Assembly (NCBI RefSeq): GCF_000226115.1
Contig: NC_016457.1
Location: forward strand, 8,370,001-8,434,000
DNA from: Thermothielavioides terrestris NRRL 8126
Lineage: Eukaryota; Ascomycota; Sordariomycetes; Sordariales; Chaetomiaceae
Reading direction: 5' to 3'
Length of the DNA stretch: 64,000 nucleotides
Part shown: piece after piece, positions 45,601-56,751 of the stretch
Position numbering within the stretch: position 1 is the first letter of the stretch
Layout of the letters: every line of letters starts with the position of its first letter
Translations under genes and position numbers: made by a program
The notes under the pieces: generated by a model
The model's input: the letters and a program-made list of their open reading frames with translations, nothing else
What the model was told of the DNA's origin: nothing
Database searches by the model: none

Positions 45601-47429
45601 GCGAGAAAGAACATTGGCGTCATCACAGGCGACATCTTGGTCGACGGCGTCAAGCCAGGCAAGGAATTCCAGCGCGGCACGTCCTACGCTGAGCAGCTCG
45701 ACGTCCACGACCCTACGCAGACCATCCGCGAGGCCCTCCGGTTCTCGGCTGACCTGCGCCAGCCGTACGAGACTCCGCGCGAGGAGAAGTACCGCTACGT
45801 CGAGGAGATTATCGCGCTTCTGGAGATGGAGACCTTCGCCGACGCGGTGATTGGCACTCCCGAGGCCGGTCTGACCGTCGAGCAGCGCAAGCGGGTTACG
45901 ATCGGCGTCGAGTTGGCCGCCAAGCCCGAGCTTCTCCTCTTCCTCGATGAGCCGACGTCTGGCCTTGACAGCCAGAGCGCCTTCAACATTGTCCGCTTTC
46001 TGAAGAAGCTCGCTGCCGCCGGCCAGGCCATTCTCTGCACCATCCACCAGCCCAACGCCGCTCTTTTTGAGAATTTCGACCGGCTGCTGCTCCTCAAGTC
46101 TGGTGGGCGCTGCGTCTATTTCGGCGAGATCGGCAAGGACGCCTGCGTGCTGAGAGACTATCTGAGCCGGCACGGGGCCACTGCGGGCGCTTCGGACAAC
46201 GTTGCCGAGTTCATGCTCGAAGCCATCGGCGCCGGCAGTTCCCCCCGCATCGGCAACCGCGATTGGGCAGACATCTGGGCCGAGAGCCCGGAGCTTGCCA
46301 ACGTCAAGGATACCATTGCGCAGATGAAGGAAGCCCGCAAGGCAGCCGGTGCGCAGCGCCGCCCCGAGCTCGAGAAGGAGTATGCCTCGCCTTTCTGGCA
46401 CCAGGTCAAGGTCGTTGTCCACCGTGCTAACCTGGCGCACTGGCGGACCCCCAACTACCTCTTCACCCGTCTGTTCAACCACTTCGTCATTGCGCTGCTG
46501 ACCGGCTTGACCTACCTCAATCTGGACAACTCGAGGCAGTCGCTCCAGTATAAGGTCTTCGTCATGTTCCAGGTCACTGTGCTGCCCGCCTTGATCATCT
46601 CGCAGATCGAGGTTATGTACCACGTCAAGCGCGCGCTGTTCTTCCGGGAGCAGTCGTCCAAGATGTACAGCTCCTTCGTGTTCGCGACGTCGCTGCTCGT
46701 CGCCGAGATGCCGTACAGCGTCCTGTGCGCCGTCTCGTTCTTCCTCCCCCTCTACTACATCCCCGGCCTGCAGCCCGAGCCGTCGCGGGCCGGATACCAA
46801 TTCTTCATCATCCTCATCACCGAGATCTTCTCGGTCACGCTGGGGCAAGCGCTCTCGGCGTTGACGCCCTCGCTGTTCGTCTCGTCCCAGTTCGACCCCT
46901 TCATCTTCGTCACCTTCTCCCTGTTCTGCGGCGTCACCATCCCCGCCCCGCAGATGCCGGCCGGCTACCGCACCTGGCTGTACCAGCTCAACCCGTTCAC
47001 GCGCCTCATCGGCGGCATGGTGGTGACCGCGCTGCACGACGTGCCCGTGCAGTGCAGCCCGCCGGAGCTCAACGCGTTCCGGGCGCCGAGCAACACCACG
47101 TGCGGCGAGTACATGCAGCCGTTCTTCGAGCGCGGCGGCGCCGGCTACCTCGTCAGCAACAACACGCAGGACTGCGAGTACTGCGCTTACAAGGTGGGCG
47201 ACGAGTTCTACCAGCCGCTCGGCCTGAGCTTCGACAACCGCTGGCGGGACCTGGGCATCTACATTGCGTATATCGGGAGCAACTTGATCATCCTGTTCCT
47301 TGCGGTGCGTTTCGTTCCCCATCTCCCCTCCCCCAACACACTTTTCGTCACCATACCTGGCTGAAGACACCCGAATGGTTTGCTCATCACATGTTTTAGA
47401 GCCGATTCCTGAACTACAACAAGCGGTGA
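42676..47429 (+). CDS. Full-size PDR-type ABC (ABCG) transporter
   Basis: Four exons, 42676-44264, 44416-44885, 44957-47304 and 47400-47429, give 1478 residues. Topology is (NBD-TMD)x2 as in Cdr1/Pdr5. NBD1 has the fungal degenerate Walker A GKPGSGCTT (residue 198), signature VSGGERKRVS (312) and ILSWDN in place of the catalytic Glu. NBD2 has canonical Walker A GASGAGKTT (887), LLLFLDEPTSGLDSQSA, and a degenerate signature TVEQRKRVTIG. This pattern of one active and one degenerate site is typical of the family. Membrane domains include LGTLYLNLGQTSASAF and VMFQVTVLPALIISQIEVMY; a Cys-containing extracellular loop precedes the last helix. Such proteins export azoles and other hydrophobic compounds from the plasma membrane. 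The last exon is only 30 bp (SRFLNYNKR). Met at 42676 is preferred to upstream ATGs, which lie in a T-rich leader. Confidence 0.96.
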
Positions 47430-48085
47430 CCGACACCGATCTGGCGCCACTCCATGATAGGGGGCGGAACAGCAACCAAACCCTTACCTTTAGGATACGA
47501 TAGATCTCCTTTGTCATGCACTACTTACCTGCCTCCGCGCTCGGCGTTTTTGGTCGATCAAGCGCAGCGACGTTTTAGACTGGGTTGGGTAACTCTAGAC
47601 ACTCATTTCTTGTTTGCTAGTCTTAGTGCACTGTGAGTTGAGCCGTTGCCGGGCGTCTAAAAGCAGTTCTTGCATTGCCCGGCTAGTATATACCTAATTT
47701 GATTTATCTTATATCCATTTCGCATGACCTGAATACCGAGTAGAGATTTTTCGTTGCGAGTGAGATGGCCTTCCGTGACATAGCGGTTAGAGAAACCTCG
47801 TCTTTTACAGCATGGAAGAGAGACAAACGGGTGGTGTAATCGGCGAGCCGCCGAGTTCATTTTTGGCAGTGAGCCGCCGGTATCTCACTGCGGCTGGTGT
47901 GCCTGCTGGGTACTTAGACAAATTCGTTGGTTGCACCCCAAAGCTTCACCGCAAAGAAGACCATGAAAAAAAGCAGGGCGCAATGGCTCAGATCCCTTCC
48001 TCATCCCGGCCACCAAACCAGTCACCACGACATGGGAAACAACGACAATATGAGGAACCACCACGGTATTTTAGCAGAAAAGCAG
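47430..48085. other. Convergent 3' spacer
   Basis: About 650 bp between the transporter stop and the stop of the RRM gene on the minus strand. No gene or repeat seen. Confidence 0.55.
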
Positions 48086-49042
48086 CTAGTGAATAACCTC
48101 AGGAGCACCGGCCTTCGCGTCAGCAGCCGGCGTCGTCGCAGACTCGGCCGCCACCGCATGGGCGGGCGCGCCGCCGGGCACCTCGTCGTTCTTCTTGCCC
48201 TCGGTCGGCTTCTCCGCGGCGGCGGCGGCGGTAGCGAAGGACGGGTGCACGCTCCCCAGCACCTTGTCCAGGCCGAGGCCCTTGTAGAACTTGCCGCCGC
48301 CCTCCTGCTCCTTCTTCAGCTCGGCGAGGCGGCGGGCCTCGGCGTGGATGTCCTGGACCTGCTTCTGGCTGTTGGTGTAGAAGGCGACGAGGCGGCGGCC
48401 GGCCTCGGTGTCGCGCGACTTGCGCTCAAAGTACGAGCTCAGGCCGGTCAGCAGCGAGCTGGCGCGGGCCGAGATGTGGTAGTTGGCGTCGGCGGCCAGC
48501 GCGCGGTCGGTCGCGCCCGTCTTGGCGTCCAGGTGCTTCAGCGTGGCCACGAAGCGCGACGAGATGTTGTGCTGCTCGTCCAGCTGGATCGCCTTCTGCA
48601 GGCCCTGGTCCGCCACCACGTAGCCGTGCGCCAGGATCTCGGCCAGGATCCGCGCCCGCGGCTTTTCTTCCTGGCTCAGGTGCGGGGAGTCCTGCCGGTG
48701 CGGGTCGCGCGAGGACGGCGTGGCGTCGGCCGGGGCCGAGCCGGTGACGGCGATCTCGTTGCCGCCGAGCGTCGTGTGGTTGAGGAGCAGGGCGGTGCTG
48801 GCCGCGGTGGGCAGCTCGAAGGTTACGGTGGCGTTCTTGGTGGCGTGCTCGCCGGTGCCCTCGCTGGTGATCTCGATGGAGGAAATCTTGCCGCTGCACG
48901 GGCGGTTGGTTAGCTTCGCGGGCGGGAGGGTGGAGGACGAGGACATGTGGGCGAAGCTAGCTTACCAGAATTGGAAAAAGTTGCTGATTTCCTCATCGCT
49001 GGCCTTCCCGCCAATGTTCTTAACGTGGACTGTGGTGGCCAT
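48086..49042 (-). CDS. vip1: RRM protein of the Vip1 type
   Basis: Exon 1 is 49042-48966 and exon 2 is 48893-48086, giving 294 residues. The N-terminus MATTVHVKNIGGKASDEEI and FFQFCGKISSIEI is an RNA-recognition motif with RNP2 (VHVKNI); the second half (ATVTFELPTAASTALLL) replaces the aromatic RNP1. The middle region is helical with RARILAEILAHGYVVADQGL and YFERKSRDTEAGRRLVAFY, and KGLGLDKVLGSVHPSF near the C-terminus before an Ala/Lys-rich tail. The arrangement matches Schizosaccharomyces pombe Vip1 and its filamentous-fungal orthologues, cytoplasmic RRM proteins of unclear role. The phase-2 intron has donor GTAAGC. Confidence 0.88.
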
Positions 49043-49720
49043 GTCGGCGATGATGGACGATAATAAGGTCAGTGGTAGGGAGGCCGCTGCTTGCTGGTCT
49101 GCGGGGCTGCGGGGTGCCGGGGTGTCGAGGTATCGGCAACGTTCAAGTGCGCGTGGGAGGCTGCAGAGTCGAGGAATGCAACTGCTCAGGATATCTTCGG
49201 CGAAAATGAGGTTGACAGGACAGCCGGGACGAAAAGCTGCGGATATATGTACGGAGGAGATTGCAGTCAAGGAAATGGGACGCGTGGTCGCACTGCCATT
49301 CAGGGAAGAGGGGAAGCGTTCGTTACAGCAGGGGAGGGGCGAACCATGTCGTCATCTCCACAGCAGGGATGCGGGGCGGGAAATGGCGGTTGTTTAGCGA
49401 ACCAAACAGGATAGTGGACAAACGGAAGACGGCGTAACATGATGCTGGCCATTGCAGCCAGACCGTTGTGCTGCGCAACAGACGAGCGGATACAGACGGA
49501 TACCGACAGCATGGCTTGGCTTGGCGCTTCGAATGGTTTAATGACAGCCCATTCGCAGTGCGCAGTATGGAATAATCCATGCAGGATACCCAATCCGTTA
49601 TCAAAATCGCAGAAGCATGGTCTTCTCGATAAGACATTTGAGAAGCTATGGAACGTTCCCTTATAATAATTTGCTGGTGCTCTCCATTCTGCCCCTATTC
49701 CGTAGACTGACCGACGTTGC
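49043..49720. other. Upstream region of the Vip1-like gene
   Basis: About 680 bp between two genes on the same (minus) strand. It holds the promoter of the RRM gene and the 3' end of the small-protein gene. Nothing else seen. Confidence 0.5.
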
Positions 49721-50011
49721 TCACACGTTCGGCTTAGCTGTCTTTGCAAACTTCCGCTCGACCTCGTCCTCCATCGGGCCCCGGGGGTTGGATGTCAGAT
49801 GCTGCGGAGTGCAGAAGTACAGACGAGTCAGCCGACCGCAATGCTTGATCGGGGGGGGGAGGGCTCTGCCCACCTCGAGAGCCTCCTTGTTGATGTCCTC
49901 CTTGTGCGAGGCGTCGTCAGTCCCCTTGCCGGATGCGGGAACGTCGTGCATCTGCTTGCCCGACGACCTCTCGGGCGGAGGGGATTGGCCGCGCTCAGGC
50001 ATCTCGGGCAT
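49721..50011 (-). CDS. Small conserved fungal protein, 72 residues
   Basis: Exon 1 is 50011-49874 and exon 2 is 49801-49721. The protein starts MPEMPERGQSPPPERSSGKQ, continues with DVPASGKGTDDASHKEDINK and ends GPMEDEVERKFAKTAKPNV. It is hydrophilic, without cysteine, signal peptide or membrane segment, and is predicted to be disordered. I recall similar short proteins in many ascomycetes, without assigned function. The intron (donor GTGGGC, acceptor CGCAG) is supported because removal replaces a cysteine- and leucine-containing stretch by a continuous charged sequence; reading through would give 96 residues. Divergent from the coiled-coil gene at 50925. Confidence 0.75.
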   Translation of the reverse strand: MPEMPERGQSPPPERSSGKQMHDVPASGKGTDDASHKEDINKEALEVGRALPPPIKHCGRLTRLYFCTPQHLTSNPRGPMEDEVERKFAKTAKPNV

Positions 50012-50924
50012 GGTGGTGTTGGTGTGATAAAGCTGGGTAGTCGGTAGCTACTGCGTACGCAGGACCGGTGCCGGACGGGACAAGACTCAAAAGGTCAACG
50101 TCAGTTGCATGCTCCATCCATGCGTCCCTGCATCCATGCGAGGTGCGAGGTGGGAGCTGCGAGGGGAGGGAAGGGGTTGTGACACACTTTGCTGGTGCGA
50201 ATTGCTCGAAAATGAACTGGGCTGAGTTTTACGTATCGAGCTGAGAGCAGGACAAGAAGTGCAATCTCTTTGTACTAAGTTATATAGGTAGCTTGCATCG
50301 ACATCACCGCTTGAGCACCCCTCCCGTCTGGTCAACTGAAGGCATTACATCATTGTCCGTCACTCGAAACCCCTGTCCGCTGAGCGTTGGGGCCAGTGTC
50401 GCCCAGTGCCCCTTGCGAGAGGGCCCACTCACCAGTCCGGCTTTGGGACGACCCACTCGCTCTCACACTAGTGAACTCCCGAGCGGGCAGGTGGGGCTCG
50501 CTGAGCTTCCTCAAAGGAAATCATTCGGTGCTGCACATCCGCACCTTCTCCGACCGGGACCCCGGCCGGGGAGACCACCCTCCCGCAAGCCGACTTGCCG
50601 ACTCGACTCGACGTGGCCGCCGCATGAACGGCCACATTACCATGCCATTCGTTGCGCGTGTTTGTTTTGGGCGCGACTTTGTGAGCCTCTCATTTCTGCT
50701 CCGCGCTCCATCTCCATCTCTGTCTGCTTGAACCCCCCATTGCCTCGGCCCCCGATTTTGAAGCAAGCCGACAGCTTGGCTGGCCGATCAGCAGCCGCCG
50801 TGCTTTCAGAGGCTTTGCTTTGTTCACGCACTCGGCTGTTCTGTAACGCAGCGAGTACCACCGTCAGCCATCTTCACCATCATCACACATCATCGTCATT
50901 GTCATCAGTCCTCCGCGCGCCGCC
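50012..50924. promoter_or_regulatory. Divergent promoter interval
   Basis: About 910 bp between the start of the small-protein gene (minus) and the coiled-coil gene (plus). The last 90 bp contain CAT/CATCATCAC repeats before a CGCCATG start context. An in-frame-looking plus-strand ORF (50293-51207) has no family character. Confidence 0.5.
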
Positions 50925-52340
50925 ATGCCTGATCTCAACTCGGTCCCGCCCTCCCCTCATTACCTCGCGAACGCGTCGCGCCAGCCATCTTCGCAACAAA
51001 TGCCGCCGCCGCCCGCACCCCGTTCGCCCTCGCTGCATATCCTCCCGTCGAACCAGGGCACGGTCAACGCCTCTGCCGCGTCGTCGACTCTGCCATCCCC
51101 GCGCGTCCCCTCAGCGAGCTCCTTTCCGTCCCTTCCGGCCCTCCCCATGGGCGACAACACCGGCGTCGGCCCCGGTCCAGGGCCCTTGCGGCACCCGCGC
51201 CCGCTGACGGCCGCCGATCTCCACCTGCAGCTGGAGAAGGAACAGGAGGCGGTGGTATGTGAGGATTCGAATACGTCGAGTGCATATGCATACCTACATA
51301 CCGCCCAGCCCGTGCTGATTGCGGTCTAGGTCAACCGTCTCACCCGCGAACTTTCGATCCTCCGCGCAGCCCAAAACGCCTCGGTCGTCTCGAACGCCTC
51401 CTCCGCCTCGGCGAGCACCTCGGCTGCCGAGCCCGCCGCCTGGGCCGACGCTTCGCACAGCAGCCTCGGAACCAGCCACTACCAGCCCGTCCGCCACCAC
51501 CGCACCTCCTCCAGTGCCAGCGCCCGTAGCTTCACCGCCAACGCAGGCTCCGTGTCAACCGCATCCCTGGCCGGCATCTCCTCGCCCGTGCCTGTGCGCC
51601 CCGCCGCCCAGCCCGCCATGGCTATTCCAATTGGCGGCGGCACGGCCCTCAGCCGGCAGAACAGCAGCGCCTCCCGCCGCAGCCGAGCCGGCTCGCCATC
51701 CCCGGCCTCACACTCCCTCTCCGGCAGCTACACACAGCAGCACCACCACCACCACCATCACAACCGCATGGGCGGCGAGCCCAGCTCCCTACCATCCGGC
51801 TACTTTACCGCGCGGCCGCCCGCGCCGGCCCCGCCCGTGCGCTCGCACTCGGGCAGCAACACCGCGACAACCCCCGCCTCCACGGCCGCCCCAAGCGAGC
51901 TGTCGCCCGGCATCCTGCCCGCCACGTCGCGCTTCGAGGAGACGGCGCTGCGCCGCGCCGAGCTGGAGGAAATCAAGCGCGAGAACGAGGCGCTGCGCCG
52001 GCGGGTACGCGAGCTGGAGCGCTTGGTGCAGGACGCCGCCGCGGCCAAGCGGACAGAGGAGGGCAGCACGGACGAGCAGCAGCACCAACAACATTACCAC
52101 CACCACCACCAAGACGACGACCATCATGGGGCTTGGGCGTCGCGGCCGTCGGAGGAAGGACGGTTGCGAGCTGTTAGCGCCAGTGCATTGAGCTCAGCTG
52201 GGAGCGTGACTGTGGGGCTCGGGGTCGGCGGCGGCGGCGGCGACGTGCCTGAGGGGGAGGAGGGGGACGAGGTCGTGCGGGTTGGGGAGAGTGCTGCGAG
52301 TGCAGGGTTGGGAAGGGGTCGAGGGAGGGTGAGGGAATAG
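50925..52340 (+). CDS. Ser/Pro-rich coiled-coil protein, unknown function
   Basis: Exon 1 is 50925-51254 and exon 2 is 51330-52340, giving 446 residues. Most of the protein is low complexity: Pro/Ser-rich N-terminus (MPDLNSVPPSPHYLANASRQ), a Ser/Ala region, His tracts around 270 and 350, and a Gly/Glu tail. Two helices stand out: ADLHLQLEKEQEAVVNRLTR followed by ELSILRAAQNASV across the exon junction, and RAELEEIKRENEALRRRVRE then LERLVQDAAAA, a leucine-heptad coiled coil near residue 325. No basic DNA-binding region precedes the second heptad, so it is not a bZIP. A scaffold role is possible but not shown. The junction is phase 0 and keeps the first helix continuous. Confidence 0.75.
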
Positions 52341-53208
52341 CGTCATGTTGGCGGTATCACGGCTCTCGAGGGCGTTCTACTGAGCCTCTTCTTTTATCTT
52401 CCTGCTTGCTTTTTTTTTTTTTTTCTTTCCTCCCGTCTTATCTATTTTTATTTTTCGTTTACTTCCCCTGTTATCCTACTTCCCTTTTCACGCCCCATTG
52501 CCACCCTTTCTCGTCTGCTCCCTTACTTTGCTCTCTTTATGAGTCCGGACGGCGTACAGGGGTTCTGGTTTGCTACTTCACGTGCACTCCCGTTAACTTG
52601 CGCCGCTACCCCTTCTAACTCCGCCCGGTATTACATTTCTAATAACCTGTCTTGGATTTTGTTTGGCGGGTCCTCTAGGGGTATTTGGTTTCTGTGTGTG
52701 TTTGGGAAAAGCAACCGGGGTCCTATCGTGTTCTTGTGCTTTGGTCGGTTCGACGCTATGTGGCTGCCCTGGCGAGCTCTGCTGCTGCTGCCACTGCTGC
52801 TGCTGATAGGTACGATGGGAATCCATAAAATGCGTGGTGGGGTTGTTTCGTGATGGACAACCTTCTCATTGCTTCTTGCTATCGTCTGAGGCTTCGCTTC
52901 ACTTCCATCTCTGGATTCAGCCTCAGCCCTGTTTAGCGTCACTGCGGCAGGATGAGCTTGGTGTGGGTTGTGCGCTTGGCGCCGCTTCCTGTGTGTGGAT
53001 GCAGCCGTTCCAACTGATCACGAAGAGAATTTATCAAGCGCCAAGCGAGTCTTTTACCAAATGCCAGGCCATTCGGCACGCTCGCTCCGTTTGTCGCTGC
53101 ATTTAATGTCGATCACCTTCCGGGTCTAGCACCGGGTATCCCACGTTCTAGGCTAGGTAGGCGTCTTCAGGGGGGGGGCGGACTTCGCACCACCCTCGAG
53201 CCAGAGAC
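52341..53208. other. Convergent 3' spacer with T-rich tracts
   Basis: About 870 bp between the coiled-coil gene and the transcription-factor gene on the minus strand. A 14-nt T run and further pyrimidine tracts lie at 52408-52520, and a CTGCTG repeat at 52779-52805. No gene seen. Confidence 0.55.
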
Positions 53209-55468
53209 CTACGTCGTGGCCGGCGACCAGCCTAGGACATCCTCCAGCCATTTGTCATTCTCCAGATCCATCGAGTCCATCCACGACATGTCCTCCACAT
53301 CCGGCACCCGACCATCTACTTGCCCCGTCCCCACTACGCAATGATCCGCGCCGTGCCCAGCCTGCTGGCCCCCGAGACCGGCCTGCCCCTGCGGCAGCGC
53401 CGTCGACAAATCCCACCTTGCCTCCGCCCAGACCCGCGCCCTCCCAAACAGCCTGGCCAGCAGCCTGAACAGATCGTCGCTCGACACCAGCCCCGGCCCG
53501 CCGGCGGCCTCGGCGCTGACCGCCTCGAGCTTGGCGACCATCCAGTCCAGCGTGGTCAGCAGGTCGACGCGGCTCCGCACCGCGCGGCAGTCCAGCGCCG
53601 GGTCCGGGTGCGTGGAGAGGTGCTTGAGGACCGCGTTGCACCAGACCGCCTGCGTCCAGAAGTGCGAGGGCAGCGCGAGGCAGCGCGACGCCGGCATGCG
53701 CCGGAACGTGGCCAGCCAGCCTGCGATGGATTCCGCGCTGCGGTGGAACGCGGTCAGCCGCTCCAGCCCCGGCGTTGCCCCGGCGGCGGTGCTGCGAGCA
53801 GATGAGGAGGTCGGTCCCCCGTGGGTACGAGGTTGTGGGGGTGGGTGTGGTGGTGGTGGTGAGAGCGAGAGGGCGGTCTGGTCGAGGTAGACTGCGGTGT
53901 AGTATGCGTGTGCGCCGAGGAGGTCGGCGGGCCAGGGCTGAGGGTGGTCGGCGTCTGGGGTGGGTTGGTGGTGCGTCAGCAAGGGCGTTGAAGTGAGAGA
54001 GAAGACGGCATGAGCTTGCCTTGGCGCGCAGCGGGGAGTTCGGCCGAGCTTACCTAGGTTCAGCGAGGCTCTGAGTGCCTGCAGCTCTGTGCGCAGGGTG
54101 TTGAGGTACAGAAGGCCGGAAATGGAGGAAGAAGTGGGCGTTCCTCCACCGCGGAAGCGATCCGAATCGGCGTCGTGCTGCTCCCGCACCTGGACTGCTC
54201 TGTGCGTGAGCAGCTGCAAGCGCACCTGCGCGGCAAAGGTCTCGTCTGTTGGACAGGACTTGTTCGCGGCAACGACACGCAGAGCGTCCTCCATCTGCGG
54301 CGTCCACCGCAGAGCGTCGATGCGTCCAAAGTGACACGAGATTCTGCCCGAGCGCGAGCGTCAGTGAACCAACCATATTCTGCTTCCCCAGGCCAGCAGC
54401 ACACTATCCAACAGCGCTTGAGTATAGACTCACTGAGAGCTCAAGACAAAACAGGCTAGGACAGCTCGTTGCCGTTCCATGAAATCCCCCGCGCCGGGGT
54501 CATCGTCGGGGAAGCCTTGGGTGTACGCCACGATGGCCTGCACGTCGGGCCGTGAGGGCTTGAACAACCGCAGGTCGTACACCAGCGAGATGGCGAGCAC
54601 CATGAGGCGGGAGAGCAGACCGGCTCTGCCAAGGAAAGCGTCGGTGCTCCAGGCGATGTACGTCAGGAGTCCCAGCAGCAGGTCCATGCTGGACTGGCTG
54701 CTCATCAGAGCAGAGTTGAAGACGAGCTGTTTCAGCTCCTCGATCCGGGGCAGCCTTCTTTGCGCTGAGAAGGTCGTGACCGTGAGAATGGCCTGAAACA
54801 GAATCGGTCGGTCGTCGCGGAGCTGACTGCCTGTGAGGCTGGGGGGCAAGGTGAGAAACGGAAAGCAGGGTAGCATTTGGGACCTGAAGAACCGAAGAGC
54901 TTCCTCCGCCTCAGCTGATGTTGGGAAGCCGGGCGTCAGAATGCGCATCGAGGATGCCCCGGAAGCAGGCGTTGGTCCGCCATCGGTGACCGGGCTCGGG
55001 CCAGAGGGGCTCGGGCCAGAGGAGTCACTTGGGGTGCTCCTCGCGTTAGCCGTGGAGTTTGACGAGCTCTCCTGGCGAAGCTGGAGCCCATGGGGCGCAG
55101 TTCCAGAGGAGCTGACCAGGGACTGTATCGTGGAGAAAAGAAGGTCAATCTTGCCCTCTAGCTGGGCAATGCGCGCGTCTTGCGCTGCTGTTTTCTGAGC
55201 ATTCCGCCTGCGAGCCGCCTCTGACGGCTGGCAGTCTTTCCCGAGGCGAAAGCATCTGCGGGGATGTCAGCCGTGTCCTGTACATGCTTGAAGAACTAAG
55301 CCCCTTGGTCTGTCTCGAGAGAAGAAGCAGACAAAGAGACTTGACCGCCGACCTTTCGCATCCACCACCGCCGGGACGAGGTAGGCATCGGCACTTGGCC
55401 TTGAAACATTGCATGCAGGCCTGGCCATACGTACTCGTCCGGGCAGGGGCTGATCCATTCCTCTCCAT
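53209..55468 (-). CDS. Zn2Cys6 fungal transcription factor
   Basis: Four exons, 55468-55353, 55255-54434, 54343-54054 and 53954-53209, give 657 residues. The binuclear zinc cluster is split by intron 1: CMQCFKAKCRC, then CERCFRLGKDC, fitting C-x2-C-x6-C-x8-C-x2-C-x6-C. A basic linker (AARRRNAQK) and a short coiled coil (ARIAQLEGKIDLLFSTIQ) follow. The middle homology region begins near AEEALRFFRSQMLPCFPFLT, with DRPILFQAILTVTTFSA, YIAWSTDAFL and YDLRLFKPS. The later part contains ISCHFGRIDALRWTPQMEDA and WPADLLGAHAYYTAVYLDQT. The C-terminus ends with a short acidic stretch (MDSMDLENDKWLEDVLGW), a candidate activation domain. It probably binds CGG half-sites. It shares a 364-bp divergent promoter with a dehydrogenase, suggesting, but not proving, local regulation. 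Confidence 0.9.
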
Positions 55469-55832
55469 CGCTATTGCAAAAGCAAACCACGCTTCAAGCT
55501 CTCGGCGCAGAGATGCCTCGCAAAGTCCGCGAATCCGCAGGAATCATCGCGGTCGCGTGGGTGCTCCGGGAGTGAGGGTTGTCCACGCTCCGGAGAGAGC
55601 GGAGGAGATTCCGAGGAAGGGAGTCCGAGTGACATGTGGGTCTGACGGACTTTCCTCCACACAAAGCACTCGGTGGTGTGGCACTGAGCCGGACTTGGCG
55701 CACCGAATTCCGGTCGATACGGGATCTGCCCCGGAAGAGTCCGTGTAAGTGAACTCATTGAAATGGCTCGTCCTGCCCACACCCACTCGCAGAATGTAAG
55801 AAAGCCAAATCCCGGGATCCAACTCATTCAAG
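55469..55832. promoter_or_regulatory. Divergent promoter between Zn2Cys6 regulator and dehydrogenase
   Basis: This 364-bp interval lies between divergent start codons. Several CGG or CCG triplets occur (for example CTCCGGGAG at about 55564 and TTCCGGTCG at 55708), which could serve a zinc-cluster factor, but no clear symmetrical pair was identified by eye. Confidence 0.5.
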
Positions 55833-56751
55833 ATGCTGCAAAAAACAGTCCTGATCACCGGCTGCAGCTACGGCGGGCTTGGGTCGCACCTAGCCGAAGC
55901 CTTCGCCGCCCGAGGCTTCCATGTCTTCGCGACGCTGCGCAACCCGGCCAAGGCCGGCGCACTCAGCGGCATGGCAGGCGTGCAGGTCCTGGAGCTCGAG
56001 GTCACGTCGGCCGAGTCCATCCAGTCCTGCGTGAAGGCGGTCGAGAAGACCACGGGCGGGAGCCTCGACGTCCTCGTCAACAACGCCGGCGCCGACCACA
56101 CCCTCCCGCTCCTGGACACGCCCATCGACGAAGCGAAGCGGCTCTATGACCTGAATGTCTGGGCGCCGCTCGCCGTCATGCAGGCGTTCGCGCCGATGGT
56201 CATCAACGCGAAGGGGGCAATCTGCAACATCTCGTCGGTGTCGGCCGTCTGCAACTTCGCCTGGGCTGGTGAGACCCGTCGAATATGTCCTTTCAACAGA
56301 AAAACACACAGATCCTGGACACTGTGGACTGACCGCCCTTGCAGGGACGTACGCAAGCTCCAAAGCAGCGCTCACCACGCTGTCCGAGACGATGCGCGTG
56401 GAGCTGGAGCCCTTCGGGGTGCGGGTGCTGACGGTGATGCTGGGCGGCTGCGCGACCAACGCCCACGCGGGGATGCCCGACCTGGTGCTTCCGCCGGGCT
56501 CGCGGTACCAGAAGATCTGGGAGACGATCGACCGCCAGAAGAAGGGCCTGATCTACAAGAACAAGCAGGACCCGAAGGTGACGGCGCGGAACCTCGTGAG
56601 CGACATCACCGGCGGCCGCAGCAGCTACGTCTGGCGCGGCGCTGCCGCCACGCTCTGCTGGTTCAGCACGACGTTCATGCCTAACAGCATGTTTGTGAAG
56701 ATGGTGAATGAGGATAAGGGGCTGAACGTACTGGCTCAAGGGAGCAAATAA
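55833..56751 (+). CDS. Short-chain dehydrogenase/reductase (Ayr1-like)
   Basis: Exon 1 is 55833-56268 and exon 2 is 56345-56751, giving 280 residues. The Rossmann fold begins KTVLITGCSYGGLGSHLA (TGxxxGxG at residues 9-17). NNAG follows in LDVLVNNAGADH. The catalytic set is Ser135 in NISSVSAV, Tyr148 and Lys152 (YASSK, just after the intron). VRVLTVMLGGCATN replaces the usual PG-T region. The TGCSxGGLG start and the length resemble fungal 1-acyldihydroxyacetone-phosphate reductases and related NADPH-dependent SDRs, so a lipid or polyketide carbonyl substrate is possible. The C-terminal hydrophobic stretch (AAATLCWFSTTFMP) could sit on a membrane or lipid droplet. Divergent from a zinc-cluster regulator. 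Confidence 0.92.

Noticed and set aside
45505..47517. 670-residue open frame antisense to the PDR transporter
   Set aside because: It overlaps conserved NBD2 and TMD2 coding sequence on the other strand; composition is typical of a shadow frame.
50293..51207. 304-residue plus-strand frame over the coiled-coil gene start
   Set aside because: It overlaps the supported exon 1 in another frame and shows only Ser/Pro/Arg composition.
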